From contig NZ_NIWT01000010.1 of NCBI RefSeq assembly GCF_002236115.1, positions 124,001 to 188,000 of the forward strand: 64,000 nt of DNA, read 5' to 3'. The stretch is from Pseudomonas jessenii. Lineage in GTDB: Bacteria; Pseudomonadota; Gammaproteobacteria; Pseudomonadales; Pseudomonadaceae. Within the stretch, counting starts at the first letter, position 1. Every line of letters starts with the position of its first letter. The position numbers and the translations under genes are program-made. Below, in pieces: positions 6,846-15,062 of this stretch. The notes beneath the pieces are model-generated. The model was not told the origin of the DNA and made no database searches. It saw nothing but the letters and a program-made list of their open reading frames with translations.

Positions 6846-8594
6846 ATGCCTGCCCAAGCGTACTTTCTTCCCGACATCGACTGCGATGTGCTGATCGTTG
6901 GTTCCGGTGCGGCGGGACTGTCGGCGGCCGTGACCGCCGCGTGGCATGGACTGAAAGTCATAGTGGTAGAAAAGGACCCTGTGTTCGGCGGTGCCACGGC
7001 CTGGTCCGGTGGCTGGGCCTGGGTGCCTTGCAACCCGCTGGCCCGGCGCGCAGGCATCGTCGAAGACGTTGAACTGCCGCGCACTTACCTGAAACACGAA
7101 CTGGGCGAGCGCTTTGATCCGGCAATGATCGACGCTTTCCTGGAAGCCGGCCCGCGGATGGTGTCGTTCTTCGAGCAGCACACCTCGCTGCAATTCGCCG
7201 ACGGCAACGCCATTGCCGACATTCATGGCGACACGCCGGGGGCCGGCACCGGTGGACGCTCGGTGATCGCCGCCCCGTACGACGCACGAAAAGTCGGCAC
7301 ACTGCTCAAGCGTCTGCGCAAAACCATGCGGGAAACATCGTTCATGGGCATGCCGATCATGGCGGGGGCGGACCTCACGGCATTCCTCAACCTGACCCGT
7401 TCACTGTCGGCGGCCTGGCACGTTACGCGGCGCTTCAGCCGCCACCTGTTCGATCTCGTCGTACATGGCCGGGCGATGCAACTGGTCAACGGCGTGGCCT
7501 TGGTGGCGCGCCTGGCGAAATCCGCCGATGACCTCGGTGTGTTGCTCTGGGAATCAGCGCCCGTGAGTCGATTGCTGCGCGAGAATGACCAGGTACGAGG
7601 TGCGGTGGTCAACACCGGCAAAGGCTCGGTGCGCATCCATGCACGCAAGGCCGTGGTGCTCGCTGCGGGTGGTTTCGCCAATGACATCGACCGCCGCAAG
7701 GCCCTGTTCCCCCGCACACCGACCGGGCATGAGCATCTGGCCTTGCCACCCCTCGGCGTTTGCGGCGATGGCCTGCGCCTGGGCGAAAGTGCCGGTGCCA
7801 GGGTGAATACCGACATGGCGTCCGCCGTCGCCTGGGCACCGGTTTCGCAGGTGCCGCACAGCGACGGCAGCACGGGACACTTCCCGCACATCATCGAGCG
7901 CGGCAAACCGGGCATCATCGGTGTGCTGAGCAACGGCCAGCGCTTCGTCAATGAAGCCAACGGCTACTACGACTACGTCACGGCCATGGTCGCCGCCGCC
8001 CCGCCGGGTGAGGAAGTGGCGTCGTGGTTGATCTGCACCCATGGTTTTCAGCGTCGATATGGCCTGGGCATCTCTCGGCCATTTCCGGTGCCGCTGTCAT
8101 CCTTCATCCGCAGCGGCTATCTGAAAACCGGCAACACCCTTGAGGAATTGGCTGCAGCCTGCGGCATCGACCCGGTTGGCTTGCGCACCACCGTGTCGGA
8201 CTACAACCGCCACGCGCGCAACGGCGAGGACCCGCAATTCGGCCGTGGTTCCACACCCTACAACCGCAAGCAGGGTGACGCACTGCAACAGCCCAACCCA
8301 TGCGTCGCACCGATCGAACAAGGCCCCTTCTATGCCGTGAAAGTCCAGCCGGGCTGCTTCGGTACCTTCGCCGGGCTCAAGGTCAACCAACATGCCCAAG
8401 TCCTGGATGGCGCGGCGCAACCCATCGCTGGGCTGTACGCGGCGGGCGGCGACATGGCCAGCATCATGGGCGGTCACTACCCCGCTGGCGGCATCAATCT
8501 CGGCCCGGCGCTGACCTTCGGCTACATCGCCGCGCGCCATATCGCAGGTGTCACTGCTTATGAAAAGGAGATCGACCATGCAGCACATCATTAA
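6846..8594 (+). CDS. FAD-dependent oxidoreductase of the 3-ketosteroid dehydrogenase/fumarate reductase flavoprotein type
   Basis: 582 residues. The N-terminal dinucleotide-binding motif VGSGAAGLSAA (about residues 20-30) is followed by a Glu-ending strand. The C-terminal GGHYPAGGINLGPALTFGY stretch is characteristic of the FAD_binding_2 family with 3-ketosteroid-delta1-dehydrogenases. Such enzymes remove hydrogens next to a ring ketone, or run the reverse reduction. Start ATG 6846 has GGAG eight bases upstream. The 3' end overlaps the aldo/keto reductase start by 17 bp, so the two are coupled. The neighbourhood suggests a cyclic ketone or hydroaromatic acid as substrate; this is inference. 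Confidence 0.88.
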   Translation: MPAQAYFLPDIDCDVLIVGSGAAGLSAAVTAAWHGLKVIVVEKDPVFGGATAWSGGWAWVPCNPLARRAGIVEDVELPRTYLKHELGERFDPAMIDAFLEAGPRMVSFFEQHTSLQFADGNAIADIHGDTPGAGTGGRSVIAAPYDARKVGTLLKRLRKTMRETSFMGMPIMAGADLTAFLNLTRSLSAAWHVTRRFSRHLFDLVVHGRAMQLVNGVALVARLAKSADDLGVLLWESAPVSRLLRENDQVRGAVVNTGKGSVRIHARKAVVLAAGGFANDIDRRKALFPRTPTGHEHLALPPLGVCGDGLRLGESAGARVNTDMASAVAWAPVSQVPHSDGSTGHFPHIIERGKPGIIGVLSNGQRFVNEANGYYDYVTAMVAAAPPGEEVASWLICTHGFQRRYGLGISRPFPVPLSSFIRSGYLKTGNTLEELAAACGIDPVGLRTTVSDYNRHARNGEDPQFGRGSTPYNRKQGDALQQPNPCVAPIEQGPFYAVKVQPGCFGTFAGLKVNQHAQVLDGAAQPIAGLYAAGGDMASIMGGHYPAGGINLGPALTFGYIAARHIAGVTAYEKEIDHAAHH

Positions 8595-9411
8595 CGCTCA
8601 GGGTTTGAACATGCCGAAACTCGGCCTCGGCACCTGGCCAATGCTCGGCGAGGAATGCACCCGAGCAGTGGAGCAGGCTCTGGCCCTGGGTTACCGGCAC
8701 ATCGACACGGCAGCGGCCTACAACAACGAAGACGCTGTCGGTCAGGCGCTGGCGAACAGTCCGACACCCCGCGAACAGATCCACGTCACGACCAAAGTCT
8801 GGTGGGACCAACTGCAACCCGATGCCATGCGCCACTCCATGGACCGTAGCCTCGAAGCCCTGCGCAGCGAATACGTCGACCTGTTCATGCTCCATTGGCC
8901 AACCACCGATTGGGATTTGCCGCGCACCATAGAAACCCTGGTGTCGTTCAAGGAGCAAGGCCTGGCGCGCAACATTGGCGTGGCGAATTTTCCACTACCC
9001 CTGCTACGCAAAGTCGTCGAAGAACTGGGGGCGCCGCTGTCGGCGATCCAGGTCGAGTACCACGTGCTGCTCGGACAAAACGCCCTGCTCGACTACGCCC
9101 GTCAACAGGATCTTGCGCTGACAGCCTACACGCCACTGGCACGCAACAAGGTATCCGACATTCCGGCCATCCGGCGGATCGCCGCGAAACACGGCGTACT
9201 GCCGACGCAGGTCGCGCTCAAATGGCTGCTCGATCAACCCAACGTGGCCGCGATCCCCAAGGCCAGCAGCGAGCCCAATCAACTGGCCAATCTCGCGGCG
9301 CTGGATGTGCGACTGGATGATGAAGACCGTGCCTTGATCGCCAGCCTGTCCAAACGCGAGCGCCAGGTCAGCCCTGACTTTGCGCCGGTGTGGGATGCAT
9401 TCGACGAATAA
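8578..9411 (+). CDS. dkgB: Aldo/keto reductase, 2,5-diketo-D-gluconate reductase B-like
   Basis: 277-residue NADPH-dependent carbonyl reductase forming a TIM barrel. The tetrad is visible: Asp and Tyr in HIDTAAAYNNE, Lys in VTTKVWW and His in LFMLHWP. It resembles E. coli DkgB in length and motifs. ATG 8578 follows AAGGAG; upstream in-frame ATGs at 8548 and 8560 lie inside the flavoprotein gene and lack this site. Translationally coupled to the flavoprotein. In this context it may reduce a keto or aldehyde intermediate of the island's pathway rather than a diketogluconate. Confidence 0.85.
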   Translation: MQHIINAQGLNMPKLGLGTWPMLGEECTRAVEQALALGYRHIDTAAAYNNEDAVGQALANSPTPREQIHVTTKVWWDQLQPDAMRHSMDRSLEALRSEYVDLFMLHWPTTDWDLPRTIETLVSFKEQGLARNIGVANFPLPLLRKVVEELGAPLSAIQVEYHVLLGQNALLDYARQQDLALTAYTPLARNKVSDIPAIRRIAAKHGVLPTQVALKWLLDQPNVAAIPKASSEPNQLANLAALDVRLDDEDRALIASLSKRERQVSPDFAPVWDAFDE

Positions 9412-9442
9412 TCCGCAGGACCGGCGATCGCTCTCACGATAA

Positions 9443-9473
9443 AAACCCATCGCCCGAGGGAATTCGATGGGTT
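9443..9473. terminator. Possible terminator hairpin after the aldo/keto reductase gene
   Basis: AACCCATCG and CGATGGGTT form a perfect 9-bp stem with a 12-base loop. There is no U-run on the plus strand (ATCCGTG follows); the A-run precedes the stem. It could end transcription weakly or protect the upstream mRNA. Confidence 0.4.
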
Positions 9474-9637
9474 ATCCGTGTTCAATACAAGCCTGAAACC
9501 TTTTCGGCAACCCTTCACGGGTGGCCGGGAATCAACCTGTGCGCGAAAAAAAGACGGACGATCGGACTGGCGCCGCTCCCACTTGGCAGCAACACTCATC
9601 GCACGGAGCTTTACCCGGAACAGAAGAGGATTCCCAC

Positions 9638-10531
9638 ATGCTATGGAAAAAAGGCCGACGCAGCGACAACGTGGTCGACGCCCGTGGCGATGATGTCGGC
9701 GGTGGTGGCGGCGGCATGCGTTTTGGCGGTGGCAAGGGTTTGAGCCTGACGGCGATCCTCCTGATTGTCGGCATCGGCTGGATCACCGGCCAGGATCCAC
9801 TGCAGATCCTCGGACAACTGACCGGGCAAATGGAGCAGCAATCGGCGCCCGCCACCAACCAGAGTCGCCAGGCACCTCCGGCCAATGATGAGAGCGCGGA
9901 ATTCGTGCGCTCGATCCTCGGCGATACCGAAGACACCTGGGGCGCGATATTTCAGCAGGCCGGTCGCCAATATAAGGACCCGACCCTGGTGCTGTTCAGC
10001 AACCGCGTGAATTCGGCCTGCGGTCTGGCCACCTCGGCGACCGGCCCCTTCTATTGCCCGGCCGACCAGAAGGTCTACCTGGACATGGCATTCTTCCAGG
10101 AGATGTCCCAACGCTTTTCCGCCGCGGGCGACTTCGCCCAGGCCTACGTGATCGCTCACGAAGTCGGACACCACGTGCAGACCCTGCTTGGGGTGTCCAC
10201 GAAAATTCAGGCAGCGCGCCAACAAGGCCGGCAAATGGAAGGCGACGGTGGTTTGCTGGTTCGCCAGGAACTTCAGGCCGATTGCCTGGCCGGCGTCTGG
10301 GCCAACAATGCGCAGAAGCGCCTGAACTGGCTGGAACCGGGCGACATCGAAGAAGCACTGAACGCCGCGAACGCCATCGGCGACGATCGTTTGCAGCAAC
10401 AGGGTCAGGGCCGTGTAGTCCCGGACTCCTTCACCCATGGTACGTCGGCGCAACGGGTGCGCTGGTTCAAAACCGGTTTCGCCCAAGGCCAGGTTGGCCA
10501 GTGCGATACCTTTGCGGCGAAAAATCTGTAA
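9638..10531 (+). CDS. ypfJ: YpfJ-type neutral zinc metallopeptidase (putative)
   Basis: 297 residues. A short N-terminal cytoplasmic stretch is followed by one membrane segment (about residues 30-50), then a Pro/Gln-rich linker and a putative zinc peptidase domain with the HEVGHHVQ (HExxH) motif at about residues 170-177. Length and layout match the YpfJ/KPN_02809 family, whose substrates are unknown. Start ATG 9638 has AGAGGA upstream. The stop codon abuts the next ATG (TAAATG), so the hydrolase downstream is co-transcribed and probably coupled. Confidence 0.9.
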   Translation: MLWKKGRRSDNVVDARGDDVGGGGGGMRFGGGKGLSLTAILLIVGIGWITGQDPLQILGQLTGQMEQQSAPATNQSRQAPPANDESAEFVRSILGDTEDTWGAIFQQAGRQYKDPTLVLFSNRVNSACGLATSATGPFYCPADQKVYLDMAFFQEMSQRFSAAGDFAQAYVIAHEVGHHVQTLLGVSTKIQAARQQGRQMEGDGGLLVRQELQADCLAGVWANNAQKRLNWLEPGDIEEALNAANAIGDDRLQQQGQGRVVPDSFTHGTSAQRVRWFKTGFAQGQVGQCDTFAAKNL

Positions 10532-11491
10532 ATGAAGAAGTGGTTGTTGGTTGTTCTGTTTACTTGCGCAACGTCCCAAGCCGCCGAGCATGGGGTCAAG
10601 GAACTCAGCTCAGGGCGCCTGCTGTTGAAGTCAGGTGAAATCGCGGTGGGCATCAGCCCCGCCCCGGCAAAAATCGAACGGGTGCTGATCATCCTCCACG
10701 GTCGCTTGCGCAATGCGCAAACCTATCTGCAGAGTGGTGAGCACGCGGCCGAACTGGCGGGGCAAAGCGCAACGACCCTGGTGATCGCCCCGCAATTCCT
10801 CAATGAAACCGACGTTGCGGTCCATCCGGTGGCCGACACCGTTTTGCGCTGGCAAGGCAATGAATGGATGGCTGGTGGCGAATCCACGGCACCCTTTCGG
10901 CTGAGTTCCTACGCGGCGCTCGACGAAATCATCGCCCGCTTGGGTGACCGTCAGCAGTTTCCGGATGTGAAGCAAATTGTCATCGCCGGGCACTCCGGCG
11001 GCGCGCAGGTGGTTCAGCGCTATGCGTTGCTCGGTCACGCGCAATCCGACCTCGATGCAGCCGGCGTGCAGGTGCGCTACGTGATCGCCAATCCGTCCTC
11101 CTACGCTTATTTCGATGAGCGCAGGCCCGTGGCGTTCAGCCACGCCGGTTGCCCGAATTTCCATCGCTGGAAGTACGGGCTGGCGGATTTACCGGCTTAC
11201 GCCGAAGGACAAACCGCAGCACAGTTGCAGGAAAGTTACCTCAAGCGTGAGGTCGTTTATCTGCTGGGGCAGCAGGACACCGACCCGAATCATCCGGCGC
11301 TGGATAAAAGCTGTGAAGCCAGGGCGCAAGGGCCGTCTCGATTGGCCCGCGGGCGTTTTTACTTCGATTATCTGAAGCGGCTGCAACCGCAAGGGTTGAA
11401 GCAGCAATTGGTTGAAGTGCCCGGGGTCGGGCATAACGGGGATGGGATGTTTACCTCGCCAGAGGGACAAAGGGCGTTGTTCAGTCAGTAA
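10532..11491 (+). CDS. Exported alpha/beta-hydrolase-like protein
   Basis: 319 residues beginning with a signal peptide (MKKWLLVVLFTCATSQA, cut probably after about residue 17), so likely periplasmic. GHSGGAQV at about residues 152-159 fits the nucleophile elbow of an alpha/beta hydrolase, HGR near residue 53 may form part of the oxyanion hole, and the late Asp and His (PGVGHNGDG) could complete the triad. Starts directly after the metallopeptidase stop. The substrate is unknown. Confidence 0.8.
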   Translation: MKKWLLVVLFTCATSQAAEHGVKELSSGRLLLKSGEIAVGISPAPAKIERVLIILHGRLRNAQTYLQSGEHAAELAGQSATTLVIAPQFLNETDVAVHPVADTVLRWQGNEWMAGGESTAPFRLSSYAALDEIIARLGDRQQFPDVKQIVIAGHSGGAQVVQRYALLGHAQSDLDAAGVQVRYVIANPSSYAYFDERRPVAFSHAGCPNFHRWKYGLADLPAYAEGQTAAQLQESYLKREVVYLLGQQDTDPNHPALDKSCEARAQGPSRLARGRFYFDYLKRLQPQGLKQQLVEVPGVGHNGDGMFTSPEGQRALFSQ

Positions 11492-11514
11492 GTTTTGCAG
11501 TGCCGCATCTGACG

Positions 11515-11612
11515 CCATCGCGAGCAAGCTCGCTCCCACATTGGAATCAATGTGAACACATGATTTGTGAACACCAGGGAATCATTGTGGGAGCGAGCCT
11601 GCTCGCGATGGC
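11515..11612. repeat. REP pair, opposite topology (arms facing inward)
   Basis: CCATCGCGAGCAAGCTCGCTCCCACA, then about 45 bp, then TGTGGGAGCGAGCCTGCTCGCGATGG. The arms are in the reverse order to the element at 2714. Lies between convergent genes. Confidence 0.9.
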
Positions 11613-11634
11613 GATTTACCAGGCAACCACCTGA

Positions 11635-12228
11635 TCAGGCTGAAAGCATCTGCCGTAACTCGACACAATCCGCCGCATGCCAATCGGTCAATTCCGGCCA
11701 TGGATTATCCGGCAGATTCACCAACACAGTCCGCGCTCCCGCCGCCCGCCCACAATCGAGATCGAAGCGGTAATCACCGACCATCACCATCTCGCTCGCC
11801 GGCACCTTCCATGCTTCGGCCAGTTTCAGCAACCCGCCCGGATGCGGCTTGGGCGGAGCATCATCGCGGCCCAACACATCCTCCAGCGCAAAGCAGTCGG
11901 CCAGGCCAATGGCCTCCAGCGTGACATGCGCCAGCTCCCGGGCGTTGCGCGTGAGAATGCCCAGGCGATAACCACGCCCGGCCAGTTCGCGCACCAGTTC
12001 CACCGCGCCCGGCGCCGGTTGCGAACCAAGGGCCAGGTCCCGCTCGTGCTCCAGCAGCCATGCATGTTTGGCTGCGGCTTCATCGGCCGGCAGTGCGGCG
12101 AGGTGGGTCAGGATGTCGTGTTCGGCAGGAATCGCCAACGCCACGCGAATCGCCGCGAAGTCGTGCACGGCCACCGTCAGGGTGCCGTCCATGTCGAACA
12201 CCCAGTGACGCACGTCGGCCAGGCTCAT
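11635..12228 (-). CDS. HAD-superfamily phosphatase (phosphoglycolate-phosphatase-like)
   Basis: 197 residues. HAD motif I (VFDMDGTLT, nucleophile Asp near residue 12), motif II (ILTRNA), the Lys of motif III (PPKPHPGG) and motif IV (VGDYRFDLDCG) are all present, with an alpha-helical cap between motifs I and II. Cytoplasmic phosphatase for a small phosphorylated metabolite; the true substrate is unknown. The ATG at 12228 overlaps the tesB stop (ATGA). An ATG further upstream at 12339 would lie inside tesB and is not credible. Confidence 0.88.
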   Translation of the reverse strand: MSLADVRHWVFDMDGTLTVAVHDFAAIRVALAIPAEHDILTHLAALPADEAAAKHAWLLEHERDLALGSQPAPGAVELVRELAGRGYRLGILTRNARELAHVTLEAIGLADCFALEDVLGRDDAPPKPHPGGLLKLAEAWKVPASEMVMVGDYRFDLDCGRAAGARTVLVNLPDNPWPELTDWHAADCVELRQMLSA

Positions 12229-13094
12229 GCCCAATCCTTGCGGTGACGGATCAAGCCTTCCTGGGTGACCGAGGCCACCAGTTGCCCGGCGCGGTTGAAC
12301 ACGCTGCCACGGGAGAAGCCACGGGAATTGCCCGCCCACGGACTGTCCATCGCATAGAGCAACCAGTCATCGGCACGCAGATCCTGGTGGAACCACAGCG
12401 CGTGATCGAGGCTGGCGACCTGCATGTCCTTGTGCCACACCGACTTGCCGTGGGGCTGCATCGAGGTAACCAGCAGACCGAAGTCCGATGCATAGGCCAG
12501 CAGATATTTATGCAGCGCCGGCGAATCGGCCAGCGCCCCGTCGGCGCGGAACCAGACGTACTTGACCGGATCGGAGGGCAGCGGGTTGTAGGGATCTTTC
12601 TCGGTCACCGGGCGAAATTCGATCGGCTTCGGGCACAGCAGTTTTTCGCGCATTTTCTCGGGAATCAGGTGCGCGCGCTGCTGGGTGATTTCCAGTTCCG
12701 ATGGCAGGTTTTCCGGACCGACCACTTGCGGCATTTCGGTCTGGTGCTGAAAGCCTTCTTCGTCGTACTGGAACGACGCACTGCACGTGAATATCGGGTG
12801 GCCCTTCTGGATCGCCGTCACCCGACGCGTGCTGAAACTGCCACCGTCACGCACCCGGTCAACCTGATACACCACCGGCAACCCGGCATCGCCCGGGCGC
12901 AGGAAATAGCCGTGCATCGAATGCACATGGCGCGCCTCTTCAACCGTCTGACTGGCCGCCGACAGCGACTGACCGAGCACCTGACCACCGAACAGCTGAC
13001 GAAAACCCAGGTCCTGGCTACGGCCACGGAACAGGTTTTCTTCGATCGGCTCCAGCGTCAGCAGGTCGACCAGATCTTCCAACACTTGGCTCAT
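12225..13094 (-). CDS. tesB: Acyl-CoA thioesterase II
   Basis: 289 residues with the double-hotdog architecture of TesB. The N-terminal half holds the FGGQVLGQSL motif and the C-terminal half holds LLYAMDSPWAGNSRGF-type sequence with the family's conserved Asp and Gln/Thr. Hydrolyses medium- and long-chain acyl-CoAs to free fatty acid and CoA in the cytoplasm. Length equals the family norm (about 286-290). Coupled by a 4-bp overlap to the HAD phosphatase downstream. Confidence 0.95.
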   Translation of the reverse strand: MSQVLEDLVDLLTLEPIEENLFRGRSQDLGFRQLFGGQVLGQSLSAASQTVEEARHVHSMHGYFLRPGDAGLPVVYQVDRVRDGGSFSTRRVTAIQKGHPIFTCSASFQYDEEGFQHQTEMPQVVGPENLPSELEITQQRAHLIPEKMREKLLCPKPIEFRPVTEKDPYNPLPSDPVKYVWFRADGALADSPALHKYLLAYASDFGLLVTSMQPHGKSVWHKDMQVASLDHALWFHQDLRADDWLLYAMDSPWAGNSRGFSRGSVFNRAGQLVASVTQEGLIRHRKDWA

Positions 13095-13200
13095 TCAGAC
13101 TCTCCTCACACAACGCAATACCGCGCAGTCTTGGCTGCGGCGGTCGATTCAGTTTCTGGCCCGGGCCAACATGTGGTCCATTGTAAACGTCCGTGTCAGG

Positions 13201-13770
13201 TTATCCATGCAAGGTTTGCAGCCATTGTTCACGGCTGATGCGGTACAACACGTGGTGATGCAGGGGATGATCGACGGAGAGCTTGGGATGATCGAAGTCA
13301 TCGGCCGGATCGTGATGCATGCCAATCGCCTGCATGACTTTCTGCGACGGCAGGTTACTGTCAGCGGTAAAGGACACGACTTCGCTCAGCAGCAAACGGT
13401 CAAACCCGCAGCGCAGAGCGGTCCACGCCGCTTCACTGGCGTAACCCAACCCCCAGTGCTCGCGGGCCAGGCGCCAGCCGATTTCCGTGGCTGGGGTGAA
13501 AGGCGCGTCGAAACCGACCACACCGAGCCCGGTAAAACCGATGAATTGGCCGGTGTCCTTGCGTTCCAGAGCCCATAGGCCGAAACCATGCTCGGCGAAA
13601 TGACCACGGATTCGCCCGATCAATGAGGCGCTCTCCAGCCGACTCAAGGCTGCCGGGAAATAGCGCATCACCTGCAGATCGGCGCACATCGCCGCAAAGT
13701 CAGGTAAATCTTCATCGCGCCACTGGCGCAACAGCAGCCGAGCGCTTTCAAGTTCCAGTATTGGCTCCAT
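13201..13770 (-). CDS. GNAT N-acetyltransferase, RimJ/RimL type
   Basis: 189 residues. Begins ARLLLRQWRDEDL, typical of RimJ/RimL GNAT proteins, and continues to an acetyl-CoA-binding region (GWRLAREHWGLGYASEA at about residues 95-111). ATG 13770 is preceded by GGAGGG ten bases upstream; an ATG at 13788 is possible but that Shine-Dalgarno would then lie within the coding sequence. Acetylates a protein N-terminus, an amine or a small molecule. Divergent, with 79 bp between, from a histone-deacetylase-like gene. Confidence 0.88.
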   Translation of the reverse strand: MEPILELESARLLLRQWRDEDLPDFAAMCADLQVMRYFPAALSRLESASLIGRIRGHFAEHGFGLWALERKDTGQFIGFTGLGVVGFDAPFTPATEIGWRLAREHWGLGYASEAAWTALRCGFDRLLLSEVVSFTADSNLPSQKVMQAIGMHHDPADDFDHPKLSVDHPLHHHVLYRISREQWLQTLHG

Positions 13771-13849
13771 CGTGCCCCGCCCCTCCATTTCAATGTCGCC
13801 AGTCTACAACGCTGGTAGGATCCGTCTCTCATTCCTACATGAAATGACC

Positions 13850-14770
13850 ATGCCACTGCCGCTGATTTATCACGAAGACTACAGTCCAGAGTTTCCGGCG
13901 GATCACCGCTTCCCCATGGACAAGTTCCGCCTGTTGCGCGATCACCTGGTGGGCAGCGGCCTGACCCGCGACGCCGATCTGCTGCGCCCGGACCTGTGTC
14001 CCGCAGAGATTCTCGCCCTCGCCCATGACCCTTCGTATATCGAGCGTTACATGAGTGGCGAATTATCCCGCGAAGACCAGCGCCGCCTCGGCCTGCCCTG
14101 GAACGAAGCCCTGGCCCGACGCACGGTACGGGCGGTGGGCGGCTCGTTGCTGGCGGCCGAGCAGGCGCTGGAGCATGGTCTGGCCTGCCACCTCGCGGGC
14201 GGCACCCACCATGCGCACTACGATTACCCGGCCGGGTTCTGCATCTTCAATGACCTGGCGGTGATCAGCCATTACCTGCTGGAAAGTGGTCGGGTGAACC
14301 GCGTGCTGATCTTCGATTGCGACGTGCATCAGGGCGACGGGACTGCACGAATACTTCATAACACCCCGGAAGCGGTGACCGTTTCCCTGCACTGCGAGAA
14401 GAACTTTCCCGCACGCAAGGCCGAAAGTGATTGGGACATTCCACTGCCCAAAGGCATGGGCGATGCCGACTACCTGAAGGTGGTGGACGATGCACTCAAC
14501 TACCTGCTGCCGCTCTACCAACCGGATCTGGTGCTGTATGACGCCGGGGTCGATGTGCATAAGGACGACGCCCTGGGTTATCTGAAGCTGACAGACGAAG
14601 GCGTCGCCGCCCGCGATGAAAGCGTGATGCGCCATTGCCTGGGCCGTGACATTCCGGTGGTCGGGGTAATCGGCGGCGGCTACAGCAAGGACCGCCAGGC
14701 CCTGGCCCGCCGACACGGCATCCTCCATCACAGCGCGCAGCGCGTCTGGCAGTCATCAGGTTGTCACTGA
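13850..14770 (+). CDS. Histone-deacetylase-family protein (zinc amidohydrolase)
   Basis: 306 residues with the arginase/deacetylase fold. The active-site motifs are visible: paired His in GGTHHAHYDYPAGF, zinc ligands Asp and His in FDCDVHQGDGT, a third Asp in YDAGVDVHKDD, and the late GGGY loop. Bacterial members remove acetyl groups from proteins, acetoin-related compounds or acetylpolyamines. The start could also be the ATG at 13844. The facing GNAT acetyltransferase raises the possibility of an acetylation/deacetylation pair. Confidence 0.88.
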   Translation: MPLPLIYHEDYSPEFPADHRFPMDKFRLLRDHLVGSGLTRDADLLRPDLCPAEILALAHDPSYIERYMSGELSREDQRRLGLPWNEALARRTVRAVGGSLLAAEQALEHGLACHLAGGTHHAHYDYPAGFCIFNDLAVISHYLLESGRVNRVLIFDCDVHQGDGTARILHNTPEAVTVSLHCEKNFPARKAESDWDIPLPKGMGDADYLKVVDDALNYLLPLYQPDLVLYDAGVDVHKDDALGYLKLTDEGVAARDESVMRHCLGRDIPVVGVIGGGYSKDRQALARRHGILHHSAQRVWQSSGCH

Positions 14771-14772
14771 GC

Positions 14773-14817
14773 TGTGGATGCTTTACCCACAATGCCTGTG
14801 GAGCTGCCTGTGGATAA
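14773..14817. promoter_or_regulatory. DnaA-box-like cluster
   Basis: One perfect DnaA box (TGTGGATAA, 14809-14817) plus a one-mismatch box TTACCCACA (14783-14791) and two weaker matches, TGTGGATGC (14773-14781) and TGTGGAGCT (14797-14805), within 45 bp just after the deacetylase gene. Two more perfect boxes lie at 15460 and 15899. Confidence 0.45.
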
Positions 14818-14907
14818 CCTGAGTGAAAGGGCCTGCAGCCCATGCGGAGCTTGAGCTACAGAGCGCTGATTGTTTTTTAACCAACCCTCGAATTCACCAA
14901 AGATCCC

Positions 14908-15007
14908 TGTAGGAGCGAGCCTGCTCGCGAAAAACGCAACGTCGCCGCCGGGCATCCGGTTTCCCGCGTAATCGTTCAAGAGCATCGCGAGCAGGCTCGC
15001 TCCTACA
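14908..15007. repeat. REPIN, GTAGGAG type, arms facing outward
   Basis: 100-bp inverted pair (TGTAGGAGCGAGCCTGCTCGCGA and inverse) between two plus-strand genes. Confidence 0.92.
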
Positions 15008-15062
15008 GAGGTCTGGGCTGATAGAATGCCCGGCTTCATTCGCCAAAACCGCAGCGCACTCC

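Noticed and set aside
12060-13238. 392-codon plus-strand ORF opposite tesB
   Set aside because: Shadow of tesB, whose hotdog motifs and length are clear on the other strand.
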